A stretch of 64,000 nt of DNA from Erythroxylum novogranatense (Eukaryota; Streptophyta; Magnoliopsida; Malpighiales; Erythroxylaceae): assembly GCA_029891385.1 (NCBI GenBank), contig CM057231.1, positions 20,553,300-20,617,299 of the forward strand, written 5' to 3'. The notes under the pieces are model-generated. The model searched no databases. It was not told where the DNA came from and worked only from the letters and a program-made list of their open reading frames with translations. The position numbers were made by a program, and so were the translations under genes. Below, piece after piece: positions 34,217-47,237 of this stretch. Positions within the stretch are counted from its first letter, which is position 1, and each line of letters begins with the position of its first letter.

Positions 34217-36060
34217 ATGGGTTCTAAGTTATTTCTGATAACAATACCATATCTCCTAGTCCTAGTCCTAGTCCTTACGACCTTAAGCACTCAATGTTTA
34301 GCAGGTGATTTGGCATCTCACAAACCTGTGTCCCCAGAAATCCTCTGCAAGTCCTTTCCAGACCCTCCCTATTGCATTTCTGTTCTCCCCAATAATACTT
34401 CCAATATATATGACTACGGTCGGTTTTCAATTAAAAAATCTCTGTCCCTATCAGTTAAATTCTTGAATTTAATACATAGATACCTCAGTGGTCTGTCCGT
34501 TTTGTCTACGGCCGCTGTTCGTGCTCTGGAGGATTGCCAGTTGCTAGCAAGCTTAAATACTGAATTCTTGTTGAGTTCCTTCGAAACAGTCAATGCTACG
34601 AACACAACGTTAAGTCCTTTCCACGCCGATCGTCTGCAAACATTGCTTAGCGCCGTTATAACCAACCTACAAACTTGTGGAGATGGCCTACAAACTACTG
34701 CTTCTGCTTGGGGAGTTTATAATGAACTCTCAGTCCCTTTGACTAATGACACAAAACTTTCCAGCGTATCTCTGGCTTTGTTTACGAAAGCTTGGGTTCC
34801 CAAGCGAAATTTGGCATGGCAGCCAACAGGTCGGCAACGTGTATCTAGACTTGGGAAAATGCACCTACACATGTCTAGCCGGACACGAAAAATTTACGAA
34901 TCATTCAGTCGGAGAAACCTTCTACAGACAACCGAAGATGAGGTATCGGTATATGATATCCTTGTAGTGAGTCAGGACGGAAGTGGGAACTATACCACTA
35001 TCAATGACGCTGTTACTGCTGCTCCAACGAGCTCAAATGGTACCAATGGCTACTTCTTGATTTATATAGCAGCTGGTGTTTATGAGGAGTACGTATCCAT
35101 TCCAAGCAACAAGACATATCTTATGATGATTGGAGATGGAATCAATCAGACCGTGATCACAGGGAACCATAGTGTTGCCGATAATTGGACTACTTTCAGC
35201 TCGGCAACGTTCTGTAAGTCTAAAAATAATCCAAACCAGTTTTTAAATAATAAAAGGAGAGAATCCTTGTCTTCTGAATTTATTTCCGAATTGATGGATA
35301 AATATTTTCTTGTTACGTATAGAATTGATTTTAATCAAACGATATGGTCAATTTTGTAGCTGTGGTGGCATCTAACTTTATTGCAGTAGGCATAACATTT
35401 CGTAACACGGCCGGAGCAATAAAAAATCAGGCTGTTGCGGTCAGGAATGGAGCTGATTTATCCACCTTTTATCTTTGTAGTATGGAGGGGTATCAGGACA
35501 CCTTATATGCACATTCCCTCAGACAATTCTATAGAGAATGTGACATATATGGGACGGTGGATTTCATATTCGGAAATGCTGCTGTTGTTCTTCAGAACTG
35601 CAACTTGTATCCTCGTCAGCCTATAAAAGGACAGTTCAATGCTATTACTGCACAAGGTCGAACTGATCTGAACCAAAACACTGGCACATCTATACATAAT
35701 TGTACAATTACTGCTGCTTCAGATTTGGCTTCAAGCAATTTCACGGTCCAGACTTATCTTGGAAGGCCATGGAAGATGTATTCAAGAACTGTCTACATGC
35801 AAACATTCATGGATAGTTTGATAAACCCAGCTGGATGGCATGTGTGGAATGACACTTTTGCATTGAGCACGTTATACTATGCCGAGTATAATAACTCTGG
35901 ACCGGGATCAAATACTACCAATAGAGTTACTTGGCCTGGTTACCACGTAATTAATGCTACCGACGCCGTTAATTTTACTGTGTCAACATTCTTGATGGGG
36001 GATAGTTGGCTACCTCAAACAGGAGTTCCTTACACTGGCGGATTGATCAGCTGCTTTTAG
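34217..36060 (+). CDS. Pectin methylesterase with PMEI prodomain (PME gene 2), 2 exons
   Basis: Exons 34217-35213 and 35360-36060; intron 146 bp (TTCT|GTAAGT ... TTTTGTAG|CT), phase 1; 1,698 nt, 565 residues. The start is the ATG in ACAATGGG; the frame also runs back to a GTG at 34208, which is not a plant start. Product: secreted type-I pectinesterase acting on cell-wall pectin. Residues 1-30 are a signal peptide (LFLITIPYLLVLVLVL). ~40-200 is the PMEI domain (ILCKSFPDPPYC, LEDCQLL, QTCGDGL). RRNLL at ~232-236 is the processing site. The catalytic domain starts at YDILVVSQDGSGNYTT, with [28 protein letters not shown] and YLGRPWKMYS all intact. It lacks the first intron of gene 1 but shares the second at the same codon and phase. 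The sequence differs clearly from gene 1, so this is an old paralogue pair, not a recent copy. Confidence 0.94.
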
Positions 36061-36376
36061 GACATACTCTTGTTTTTGCACCTGTAATTTTAATTATGTC
36101 GATTATGAAACGAACTTGTAAGGCCCGAACTATATCACGAGCGGAGCTTAATTACGCAAATTGTTGTTTGATGACGAACTTAATCTTCGAATTCGACAGT
36201 AGCGTACAACTACCACCATTTTCTTCATCAAAGCTACATTACTCTTCCATTTTATTAAACAATGCTATCACCCATTAGCCCATAAAATAGCCTAATTTAC
36301 AAGACCAAGAAGGGCTCCAGGAAAAATTGCCAAAGATATTATAAGAATATGGATGAGGTGCTGGTTTTAATGGGCT
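36061..36376. other. 3' flank of PME gene 2
   Basis: Expected 3' UTR and spacer up to the CACTA-2 insertion. Nothing else seen. Confidence 0.55.
36374..36376 (+). repeat. Target-site duplication GCT, left of CACTA-2
   Basis: GCT precedes CACTAC and recurs at 39845-39847 after GTAGTG. Three bases is the normal CACTA duplication. Confidence 0.8.
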
Positions 36377-36395
36377 CACTACAAAAAAAAAAGCC

Positions 36396-36750
36396 AATCC
36401 GCGACGTTTAAAAAACGTCACAAAATGTCAAAAAAACGTCACATAATACAATTTGCGACGTTTTCAAAAATATCACAAAAAACGTCGCGAAAAGTGGTGT
36501 AAGTAAACAGTTTTTGCGACGTTTCTTGTAAAACGTCACGAAAAACACGGACATTCTGCGACATTTTAAAAAACGTCACTAAAAGATTAGTCTTTCTGCG
36601 ACGTTTTTTGAAAACGTCGCAGAAGACATTTCGCAACGTTTCCACAAGAACGTCGCAGAATGTCTTCCGCGATGTATCCATAAAAACGTCACGAAATGTC
36701 TTTTGCGACGTTTTCAAAAACGTCGCGAGATATCTTCTGTGATGTTTTTA
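36396..36750. repeat. CACTA-2 left subterminal repeats
   Basis: More than a dozen copies of GCGACGTTTT or its complement, often as facing pairs (TTTTTGAAAACGTCGCAG). Likely transposase-binding array and source of hairpins. Confidence 0.85.
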
Positions 36751-38499
36751 TTATTATATATATATTTTAATTATTATTTTTCCATTTTTGAATTTTTTGA
36801 ATTTAATAATTTAATAATTTTAATAATTATTTTTTAAAATACAATTTTTTAACTCTTATTTGTTTAATAACTTTTGCAAACTCAAAAAGTTAGTACAAAT
36901 ATTGCTTCGAATTAGACCTGTAATGTCATCTAGGCAGACACGGATTATGTCAGAATTTTCCGGAAAATGGAAAACAGGAAAAATAAAATTTTAACAATAC
37001 TGATGATACTGAGGAGCTGCATCGATTGTTGTAGACCAAAGAATTTGACATTTTATTCATCACATTTAAAATTTTGGCACTCCCTAAAAATGTCCAGCAC
37101 ATCTGAATAACCAAAAGAGAAAAAGAAAAACATTCCCCACCCACATGAAACAACTGAATACTACCATACCATTCACTATACAGTATACACCATCTCCGAC
37201 CAATAGTGAGACACTACATCACCCACGAAATTAGCAAAAAGAAAAACTATGTTGTTGCCAAACAGCTCCTCAAATTGCTCAATGAGGAAATCAAGACACC
37301 TTAAGATTAGGCTGTGAGAACTATGATCATGATGAGAAGTCCAATTCCAAAGATAACCAGAAGCAAGCAAGTCTGCAAAAAACACAAACAATAAGTCGCA
37401 AAATTTTAAATCCAAAATACTCAAGAGACTTTAACTTATTGTAAATATAAAACATATTTCTCTTATCAACACTACTAGTCATTTTTGCAGAGGCAATACC
37501 ACAACACTGAAGTCTGAAAACCTGCATAACTTAACTAGGAAAATAAGAAAGCTATATATGGACCTTGAGCTTATGATGTTCCTCTGATAACATGAAACTT
37601 AAAAGATAGGTCTAAACTTCGCTAAAAGAATTTAAAGAAGGAAATAAATGAAGAAATGAAAATACCCTACCAAAGATGAGTTTGATCTTTAGGTCTTTGC
37701 AATATTGAGTAATCTAATGAAATGAGTTATTTAGAGTCATAATTCTACGATCAAGCAAAACAGTTGAACATTTACTACAGATAAAATTAATTTCCAACAC
37801 ACCCCTTCTTATCAGCAATGGTTCATCAAGTAGACAGGTTCAGTCAAACAATCTTTTTATTATGAGATAACAAATCAGGCAAACCTCAGCTAAATCCAAT
37901 CAAAAGAAGCCAGCAAACCATACGCAATGGCATTTTCAACAGTAAGCTAAGTCCATTTGGACGTCCAACAACCAATATTTGAAGAACAATTATTCCAAAA
38001 GCTTATAAATCTGGTTTGCATTGCATGGTACGAGTTTTCTTATACTCAGGTTCATGTAGTAGATCCTACCAATATTTACAAAGCCTTTATACTAGATAAT
38101 ACATCACAACATCGATCACCAACAAGATAACCAAATTTGACTACATAATCTTTTACGAGCAAATGTTACAGGTCTAAGTTCCCGTGGACAATATCTCTAG
38201 CTTTGTTTTGCATAGGAATGCCGAGTTTACAAGCCACTTCAAGAATCATCCGTCGAACAAACCAAGGAAGTCACTGTTTTTCCTTTGTCTTTGGAAAATG
38301 CACCTTCTATATTTCCAATATCAGAAAGTATTGATTGATGTGTGGAAACTTTAAAACGAATCAAAATTTTCTCAACCATGAATCAAAACCAAAATTGTTT
38401 AGATCGGAGAGGCAACGCTAACCAAGCTAAAGCTCACGGAGGTTTCTGATTAGATATGGTAGTAGAATATATCGATAAACTTCAGCAGCAACTAAAGGC

Positions 38500-39240
38500 A
38501 CAAATTACCTCCCTTAGAAATCATCTTTCCTTCCAACAGCATCAGACCATAGAAGCTGGAGTACGGACAAGATTTCATTTTTAGATATTTTCGTACCCTC
38601 CTTCGCAGATTCACCAATCATTCTTTTCTCACAGGAGAAATCTTTTGCTGCCTTTATCTCCTCTTAAGAATACTGTCTGCACTTCTTGTTACTAGATAAT
38701 AGTTCATTGACAAGTTTCTATTTCTCTACAAACTCTTCTAAGAGCCAATTTTTTTTAGCAAGCAAACGCTTTGCCTCCTCAATCTCCTTCAAGGCCTATA
38801 TGTACGGATGTACCTTGCTTTCTCTTCAGTAGCAACTTTTATTAGATCTTCTTGCCTTTCCAAAGCAGCATTTAATTTCCAGTGAAAAGCCACATAAGCC
38901 CACTTTCCCTGCGTTATCCAAAAAAAGAATTCTCGTTATCATTCCTTTGAGAAACTTCATCGTCTTCAAAACAATAAACCCAAACACCATCATCTCTCAG
39001 TATTAGCGATTGACAAAACCAGTTCCAAAACATTAAAAAAACCAAATATTTACTTGCTGAAGAAAATAGAGACGATAAGCGATTTTTAGATACTGGAACT
39101 TCCTGGTTGATGAATTAATCAAATGTGTATACCAGCTGTTGAGATGCGCTTTGCTTCTGAATTTGCCCATTCCACAAACTCATCAATTTTCTCATTCCGA
39201 GTTCGAAAATTTGTAGATCTAAGATCTGCAAGGACCTCAA
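38500..39240 (-). pseudogene. Captured gene fragments inside CACTA-2 (coiled-coil protein, unidentified)
   Basis: On the minus strand, 39240-39133 reads EVLADLRSTNFRTRNEKI then DEFVEWANSEAKRIS, followed by a GT donor. After a gap, 38910-38500 reads GKWAYVAFHWKLNAALERQ, ATEEKARY, then IEEAKRLLAKKNW, with stops and frame changes. The Lys/Glu-rich heptad-like character suggests a coiled coil. It is not a CACTA transposase that I recognise. Exon-intron structure on one strand inside a transposase-less CACTA suggests transduplication of a host gene. I cannot name the parent gene. Confidence 0.45.
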
Positions 39241-39624
39241 TGAAACCTAATTACAGAACAAAAATAAAAAGTGTCAAAAAAGAAAAAACAAAAGCCACTT
39301 AGCGTTATTGGTATCGGACTTTGATTTAACTCCTTTCATTGTGAATCCTGCAAGTCAAACCACAGATCAACTAAAAAAACTCCAAAAAAAATCAAAGAAA
39401 GAGGAAATTGATGCAAACCTATATAAAACTGAAAAGGAACTTACCCGTGCAATTAGGCAGACCTGTGCTTCGAGTATCAGAGAGAGATGAGAGGAATGGA
39501 AAAGAGTGAAGGGGGTTATTTGTTAAGGACCGAAAGGCGGAGAAGAAGAAGAAACCAGAAGAAGAAACATGACAGAAAGAACTACCAAAATGGTTGGAAA
39601 TGAATACTTTTAAATATTAACCGA

Positions 39625-39836
39625 ACAAACCGCGACGATTTCTTCAACAAAACGTCACGCCTTTTATTTTGAGACGTTATGGTGAAAAAATGTTGCGAAA
39701 AATACGGTAAATCTGTGACGTTTTATAAAAAATTCGCAAAAAATTGGCTCTTTTTGTGACGTTTTTTAAACGTCGCGAAAAGACTGAACAATTTATGACG
39801 TTTTTTTTTTAAAATGTCGCAAATTATATTTATTTT
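39625..39836. repeat. CACTA-2 right subterminal repeats
   Basis: GCGACGATTT, AACGTCACG, GTGACGTTTT and AACGTCGCGAAAAG variants continue to the right terminus, mirroring the left end. Confidence 0.8.
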
Positions 39837-39847
39837 TTGTAGTGGCT

Positions 39848-40300
39848 TAACACTAAAACTTGGAGGTAAAGTCAAAATGAATTTTGATTTAGGACTTATT
39901 GAATGATAAATGGTGTCAACTTTGGTAGCGAACAGAAAGCCTTTAAGTGGTGGCTCTTGAATTTAACTTTAGATATTTGTTATTTGAGTAATGAAAAATG
40001 TTATAATTTGAATTTTATTTATTTCAAGTAGTTGATGGTTTAAACTAGTTACGAGGTCGGTTTATTACAGAATTAATTTCCTATTGTCCGTTATCTTATT
40101 CTTTTAAGAAAATAACCAACAAATAGTAGATGGTCTCATTCTTTCTTCTTACCTTTTCTTTGAAAAATAAGTGAATTAAATTAATAAGAAGGAACTTACA
40201 AGTACAAAACTATAATCTTTATGTCCCTCGTTGTTTAACCAGGTAGTAGTGAGCTGCCAGTACAACTCAAGGGATGAAAACCAAAACTAGCTCCTCCATC
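39848..40300. other. Spacer between CACTA-2 and LINE-2
   Basis: AT-rich, no coding signal. The 3' tail of the minus-strand LINE may end here, but no clear poly(A) tract was found. Confidence 0.4.
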
Positions 40301-40899
40301 TACTTGTAATCTCAGTACTTAAAAGTTTCATGATGATTATTTGATAGGATGGATAGTTGAACGTGTATAAGTATCTTATGATATAGATAAGCTCCTTGTC
40401 CACTAGAGGTGCACAGTGTAATTTATTATTCCTAGGCTTAATGTGTGCAGCCCATTGAACTATCTCAAGCTAATCAGTTTTGTTGCAATGTGTACCAAAA
40501 ATTGAGAGCAAATTACCCTATATCTAAGCTGAGAACCCGCTTCTAAAGAATATGTGGTTAAAACTCTCACTATCCTACAGACAGATTTCACAGCTAGTGT
40601 TAATTTCCAATCTGCCCCATTTATCTAGCAATAGAGTGAATGAGTGTGTAGGGGATATGCTTGTATCCTAAACCAGGTTATGTCAAGCCTTGGTTGAAGG
40701 GTTGAGGGCATCAAGCAGCTGTCTCCTGCAAAAATGCAATGTGAAGCTTTTGGACTTACCATCTCACCATTGGATGATGTTTGATAAGGAAGTTTCTAAT
40801 AAGTATCCAAACATGAAATTGAGAATTTCACTTATTCCTTTAGTGGAATGAAATTGCTAGGTCTAATTGTTTCCGTTGATCAACTAATAGAATTTAGTC

Positions 40900-43169
40900 C
40901 TCAGAGGTATAAGATTTCCTATAGAGTTAAATCTCCTTTACTTGTATAATGGACCTAATTTATACCATTGATCAAACTAAAATGAAGTTTCTTATCCATT
41001 GCCAATCCTATGCCTAATTAAAGGTTGCTTTCAATCCTTCGTATGTAGAACTTGTTGTAGATTCCATGACATCTTGGAAGTGATTGATGTCCACCAGATG
41101 TTGTCCTCTTTAATGTGTTATAAGTGAGTCCATTTGGCCTATAGTTTCTCCGACAAAATTTCTAGCTTTTGAGCTATTAGAGCTTTACTCATGATATTTA
41201 CAGATGTGATACCAAATACCCTTTATTGTTTAGTTAGGCATATTTAGGACCATTTTACTTTAGGAATTTCTTGTATTTGTTGGTGCCACTACATAAAAAA
41301 TCCCTTAGCTTCTTGTCTATGTATTTTATTATTCCTTTAGGAAGGGTTATGTGCAAGCATCAATAAGTAGCCAAGTTGCTTAGAATATAAATCACTAATT
41401 GTACCTTTCTCCATAGCTTAGGAATATATTACACCAATTATTGATTTTCCTATTTATAGAGTCCAAAAAAGGTAGACAATCCAAAGATGACAGCTTCTTC
41501 TTAATAATTGGTAAACCTAATTACTTAAAGGAAATAGAGGCCAAGATGATACCTAAGGAACTAGCCAAATTTTATATTATGGGATCAGCACTAAATGAGA
41601 TGATGAATAAGCTCTTATTTGGATTGTATCTCATCCCAATAGCTTCTTGAAAGATCCTAAAGTGGAGATGAGGAGGTTAATGGATGTTGGAGAAGCATGA
41701 CATAAGAGGATACGATCATCTACAAAAGCAAGTTTAAAGATCTTTAATTCAGAGCATCTATAGTGGTACATAAATCTTGAATCCTTTAAAATTCTTATGC
41801 TTGTCATCCTGCTGAATTTTTTTTTGCTAATTAGAAACAAAATATGGACAAAGGATCCCCTTGTCTTAAGTCTCGAGTGGCCTTAAATATCCATGTAGGT
41901 TTACTAGTGATTATGATTGAATAGGATACTAAAGTGATGCATATCTGTATCTATGAAACAAACAGATTAGGAAACCTTATAACATGTAATGTATCAAGGA
42001 TAAAACACCAGCTGAGGGAATCAAATGCTTTAGCAAAATCTAGTTTGAATATATATATCTTAATGGTTGTGTTATCATTATGGCTTCTTAATAGCTCCTA
42101 TGATAAGAGTATATTGTCACCGATTGTTCTTTTATGGGTCCAAGCACTTTGTGTAGGGCTGATTTTGTCTTTTAGTTGCTTCTATAGACTATTTGCTATC
42201 ATTTTTGAGATAACATTGTAAATTACATTACAATAAGTTATGAGGCAATAATCATTTAAGGTTTTAGCATTGTTGACTTTGAGGGCTAGGCATATATATG
42301 TTTCATTCATCTCTAGTAATAGTTTGCCACTCTAGAAGATTTCCTGAATAGCTCTAGTTATCAAACCTCCTATCATATCCTATGTTTAATATAAGAATAT
42401 GGCATTGATGCCATTAGGTGATTGATTAGGATGGAAGGAGAACAAGGTGTTCCTATTTTCCTCACCTGTAACATCTTTTAATAAGTCAGAGCAAACATGT
42501 TTAGTTATAGAGCCCTAAGGTTGCTCTTAATCTCATTAATAAAGGAAGAAGTAGAGGTACAAGTACCTAGTAGTTTCATGAAATGATCATAGGCTATGAC
42601 CTTCAATTCTTTTTGATTTTGAGCTCTTCTTTCCTTACTATCTTAAAGAAAGATGATCTTGTTTTTGTTCCTTCTAGATTATATATACTTGTAATAATAT
42701 TTGGTATTTTTGTACCCTTCTTTTAGTCATAACATTCTTGAATTTTTCCTTAGAAAGGAATATAAGGTTTTTTTTTTTAATTTTTCTATGTATAGTAACT
42801 TTGATTCTTTTTATCTAAGTTTTAAGTCCCATAGGTCGAGTGTAAACTTCTACTCATAACTAATAAGTGGGTCTAAAGACTTAGTTTTAACAACTTGCAT
42901 TGGATCGGTACATCCTTTTTGCAATTTTATCATCTCTGCTGTGATAGCTTTTAGAATTTATGAACATTTATATACCGTTGAGCCTTTTTGTGGAACTATA
43001 AGACCCCTCAAAACAACATCTCTGATTCCTAGATTACTGAGGAGAGGGTTAAAGGAACAAAAAGTTAAATTCATTTTGTTAGTACTGTAATCTTGTAGAA
43101 TGAGAATAAAAGAGCGGATAAAGGCGAGGAAGTTTCTAAAACTTGTATAGCGCTAAGGAAACCAAGAAG
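40900..43169 (-). pseudogene. LINE-2 reverse transcriptase part
   Basis: Reading leftward: TQSAWTHKRTIGDNILL-like fingers near 42120; LDFAKAFDSLSW at about 42006-42044; PTWIFKATRDLRQGDPLS at about 41845-41900; LAFVDDRILL near 41710-41740 (the FADD/FVDD catalytic box); CHASPTSINLLISTLGSF-KK; a degenerate thumb and zinc-knuckle-like region down to about 41000. Many stops and small frame changes. This is the usual plant L1-type RT order. The endonuclease half is at 56012-56740, on the other side of the LARD insertion. Confidence 0.85.
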
Positions 43170-43174
43170 AATTC
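43170..43174 (+). repeat. Target-site duplication AATTC, left of LARD
   Basis: AATTC precedes TGTAACACC and recurs at 56007-56011 after GTTACA. Removing the element and one copy keeps the LINE frame continuous from endonuclease to linker. Confidence 0.9.
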
Positions 43175-43556
43175 TGTAACACCCCACTCCCGCATGACTT
43201 GAACCCGACATCGATGGTGATATCCGAGTCCGTGCCCTGTGAGGGTGGTGTGCTACGTCACTCAGTCAAAACTTAGTGTAATAATTTTTTTTGAAACATA
43301 CACATACTCTACATATTATGAGGAAATCAATTTACAGAATTAATCATCAGTGAGTTCAATGACCACGGAGGCCCTTTTGTAAATACAATTTCATTTAGTT
43401 TGTTGACTTTACAACATGACCTAATCATTTTTACAAAAATTCAAAAAGTACAATTTTTACTAAAACCTAATGCAGACACGAACTGATCCCGACCTCCTTT
43501 CTCACTCGCAAGCGGTTGTTATACGCTCGTTGCCTAACGGGGCATTCTTCTGGATC

Positions 43557-44421
43557 CTGAAAAATAATTGCAAATTTTTGGGTGAGTTTTGCGAGTTCAG
43601 TGAGGAACCATCATCGATTGTTCACTCAATTCATACAACCCATCATTTCACATAACATATAGTTACATTGTTGCATATTTAATCACATTGCACAATTTCT
43701 CGTGAACATAGACAATTTGATACATTTCATTATCATCCATAACCAATTTAATTCATAAAACACCCATGCACAAGCCAATTGTTTCATAAATCATATTCAG
43801 AAGTACCCCATGATTGGTACCACAAAAGCACAAGGCAATTAGCCTTTCACTTAATCAAAGAAATTACAATTAGATGCAAATGACATGCGTATGTGCCACA
43901 TTTCTATTTTATTTCGGTGTTGTGACCGAGTGCCTGAACTGTCCCAAAATGGGCGCATTAATCATTGAGCCTGAGGCTTTGAAACTGTCCCAATAAGGGC
44001 ACATTAATCGTTGAGCCATAGGCTCTGATCCACTATGGGGCTCGAGGCCCAAATATAAACGTTGAGCTTGTAGCTCTCGGTGGCTGCCCCGGTCACAACT
44101 GTCATTAACTGATCATGCATGGAATGCATATGTTGCAATTGAGCAATATCACATTACAATTAAACCAAAATTATCGCATTCAAACAATTGGTTCACAATT
44201 ATTCACATTAAATTCACAGTCATAATTTGTCACATTGAAAACACGAAGGTCTCACATTCTCAGACAAATATTACTTCTATGTCATAATCTCTCAATACAT
44301 CGGACACCTTCAGTTCGAAATCTAGGCATAAACAAACGCACAAGCCTACCATTATTCTCCACAGTTTTATAAGTGAAAATTATAAACAATTTATAATTGA
44401 GAAACCATCTAGGTTACTCAC
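43557..44421 (-). other. Putative intron in LARD LTR leader (left copy)
   Basis: Sense donor GCTATAG|GTGAGTAACC (perfect AG|GTGAGT) at 44421; acceptor ATTATTTTTCAG|GATCC at 43557; 865 nt. Hairpin AACCATC-ATC-GATTGTT (one mismatch) near 43605-43621, before the acceptor. Same arrangement as in gypsy-1. Confidence 0.4.
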
Positions 44422-45261
44422 CTATAGCTTCCGAGCTAATGCCTGGAAGTCTCGGCAATGTCTGTGGTTTGACGTTCCAAAAGCGTCTCTAAAACAGTCC
44501 AAATATTCAAACATTACCAAATTGGCAATTAGATATTGAATAACGCACATGCAACAATTTAAAATATATACAATGCATGTTCATGACATTCCCGACACTA
44601 TATCACAATTTCCCATCACAAAGTGTTCTTCTAAAAATTAGAAACTCATAGACACTAAAATCACTCAATTCGGACCTCTATAGGTCCAATTATGATTAAA
44701 AGACGGACCAGAAAAATAATTACCCGGTCCTCTCACTTCGACCAAATTAATCCTCGTCAATTTCATCTCTAAAATTTCCAATTTCACAAATAACTGAAAT
44801 TAAATATTTCACAAATCCGATGCCTCGAGAATTAGGTCAATCGGATGTCGGATGGAAAAGATATTTCCAAAACACGTTCAAACCAACACACTTCATGTAA
44901 CTTCACTATAGAAATTGAACATCTTAGGGGCTAAATTGAAGTCTGACCTCTTCATAACATTTGTAGATCTATGTCTGTAGTTTAATTAGAAATAAGAATC
45001 GGATCAATTGGAGCTCTATAGCTCAAGATATCTCCAAATTATTGAAGCATGTTCATACTTTTCCAACTGGTCTGTTCAATTAGATCCGATCGACCTTTCT
45101 CAGTTTGATCTCAAAAATCCTAAATTTCGCATGAAAATGTAAAGAAATATCTTAGGAACCCAATGCTTCAAAAATCAGGTCGATCAGAGGTCGGATGAAA
45201 AGTTATACACAAAAGATTAAATAAAGGTCAGATTAGGAAGTAATAAGAGCAAAAATCATAA

Positions 45262-45394
45262 AAACGGCGTTGCACGCGGGCGAAACGCCTGAGGGTGTTG
45301 GGTGAGCGCACGCTTGGCCTGGCCGAGCGCCTCGCTCACCTGGGTGAGCGGTGCGATTGCTAGCCTGGGTGAGCGACTCCTGCTCGATCGCGTT
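45262..45394. repeat. GC-rich GAGCG/CGCTC island in LARD LTR (left)
   Basis: A ~130-bp GC-rich patch in otherwise AT-rich DNA, with repeated CCTGGGTGAGCG words and complementary CGCTCACC, able to fold into hairpins. Confidence 0.8.
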
Positions 45395-47237
45395 GCAATT
45401 TTTTTTTCATTCATTTTCCAAAATAGGCAAAACCACCTATTAACCTTCCTTTCTTCCACACCACACAACTTTTAACACACATACAAAAATCATAAATTAG
45501 ATCTCATTGGAAAGATCTTAAAAAATCCTACCAGTTTCATAAAGAACTTGAAATTTAATAACACATCTAATGGTGTCAAAAATGCACTCAAAGACACTGC
45601 CTAATCACACATTTACTACCACAGTGTAGCTCTTTTGCAAAAATCATAACTTTTCATCCCCTTAACAAAAATTCCAAATTTTATAAAAATAAAAAGAGTA
45701 AAACAAATGCTACATCTTTCATTAACAACTTAGAAGCCAATTCCATCTCTAACCAAATCAAATTCGCAAACAAAGGTTCAGAATACCCAATTTATTCTCA
45801 ACAGAAACGCAATCTATCAAAATTCATAACTCCACATCCCCTTGACGAAAAATTTCATACCATATAGCAATACAAAGCTCAGACAATATACTACAATTCT
45901 CAAGAAGAACCTCATAACAAATTCGAATTCAAACTAGGTCAAATCCTCTCGTTAATGTGGCTGTCCTGTTAAGGTTTATGAAATCAACATGTAACCTAAA
46001 CCATAACAAAAATTTCCAAATTTATATCTTACCATCCTCACATCCAAAATTCTCATAAAATATCTCATTAGAAAGATAAAAAAATCGTATACAACTTTCC
46101 AGAAGGTCACTTGAACCAATTTTACCCTTAACAGTCCCAAATAAATATCAGAATACAAAAAGCACAAAACCTATGCCCTTAGAGCATTTGCACACTAAAA
46201 CACAATTTAGGCTGAATTACCACCTGAATATTATCAGACCATAATTTGCAATCTACACATCGAAAAATATCATACTCACTGGCGTTAGAAAGATAACAAA
46301 TAAATCTTCAACTTTTAGGAATACTAATTTCACAAAATCTGTCTCCTTTATCCTAGAAAAATTCTCAAAGTTTCAGGTCTTCAATAATGGAACCAAAATC
46401 TAGATACTATTCATCCAGCACACATATCTCAACTTCCAAGCAAAATTCAAAGCTCTTCAAGCCACAATTGGGCAGAAATTCCTTCATAGGAATTCTAGCC
46501 ATACTTTTCAAGTTTAATTTAAGTCAAACCTCAACTCAATAGCACAACAATAACAAAAGTTATGATCAAAAATCTGAAACCTACACAAAATAAATTTTCC
46601 AGATTCTCATATCTAACTCTACTCCTTTCATTCCAACATCATTCCTACATCAATAAGCATCCAATTTAGCCATAAAATCAGCCACAAATTTATCAATCCA
46701 TTTATTTGAATGAGAAGTCACAAATTGGCAGCACACATACCAAATTATTTTCCTTTCATATTCTCTCATCTAACATCATCAACTTAAGCCCAAAACCTTT
46801 AATTCACATTTTCCATATACCATAACATTCATCCCCACAAAAACATAGACTTCTACCCATACAAACTACACACAAACCTCATGAAATTAATGCACCATAA
46901 AGCACAATTTTAACTACTAATTTAATTTAATGACAACAACATGGTATATAACATATGTCTTACCAAAATAGACTTCCAAAACTTCAAATCTTCAACACAC
47001 CATTAACACTCTAACTTCCTCACACCCTACACGATTTTCATCATCATAAAGGGGGTAAGGTTTTGACTAGGCTTTTGCTGAACACATGAAGAGCAAGAAA
47101 TAAAAGATGAGTAACAAATACAAGGAGAAGAAGACTCACGAAGAAGGAGAAAGAGGAGAAGCCATGACTTGATGAAAGAGAACAAATATGATGAGCTTCT
47201 CAAGGGAGAGCATCGTGAATGACCCAAAGAAGCTAAG

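Larger units (their letters stand above)
36377..39844. mobile_element. CACTA-2: complete non-autonomous CACTA transposon
   Basis: It begins CACTACAAAAAAAAAAG and ends ATTTTTTGTAGTG, flanked by GCT on both sides; 3,468 bp. Both subterminal regions are packed with GCGACGTTTT / AAAACGTCGC words in both orientations. No transposase frame is present, so it would depend on another element. The interior contains minus-strand coding-like fragments (38500-39240). Confidence 0.88.

Noticed and set aside
39308..39490. 60-codon frame with K/E-rich peptide inside CACTA-2
   Set aside because: It is on the strand opposite to the captured gene pieces and has no independent support.
43470..43655. 61-codon frame that also appears at 51675-51860
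   Set aside because: Its duplication reflects the two LTR copies; it is antisense to the element and overlaps the splice-like block.
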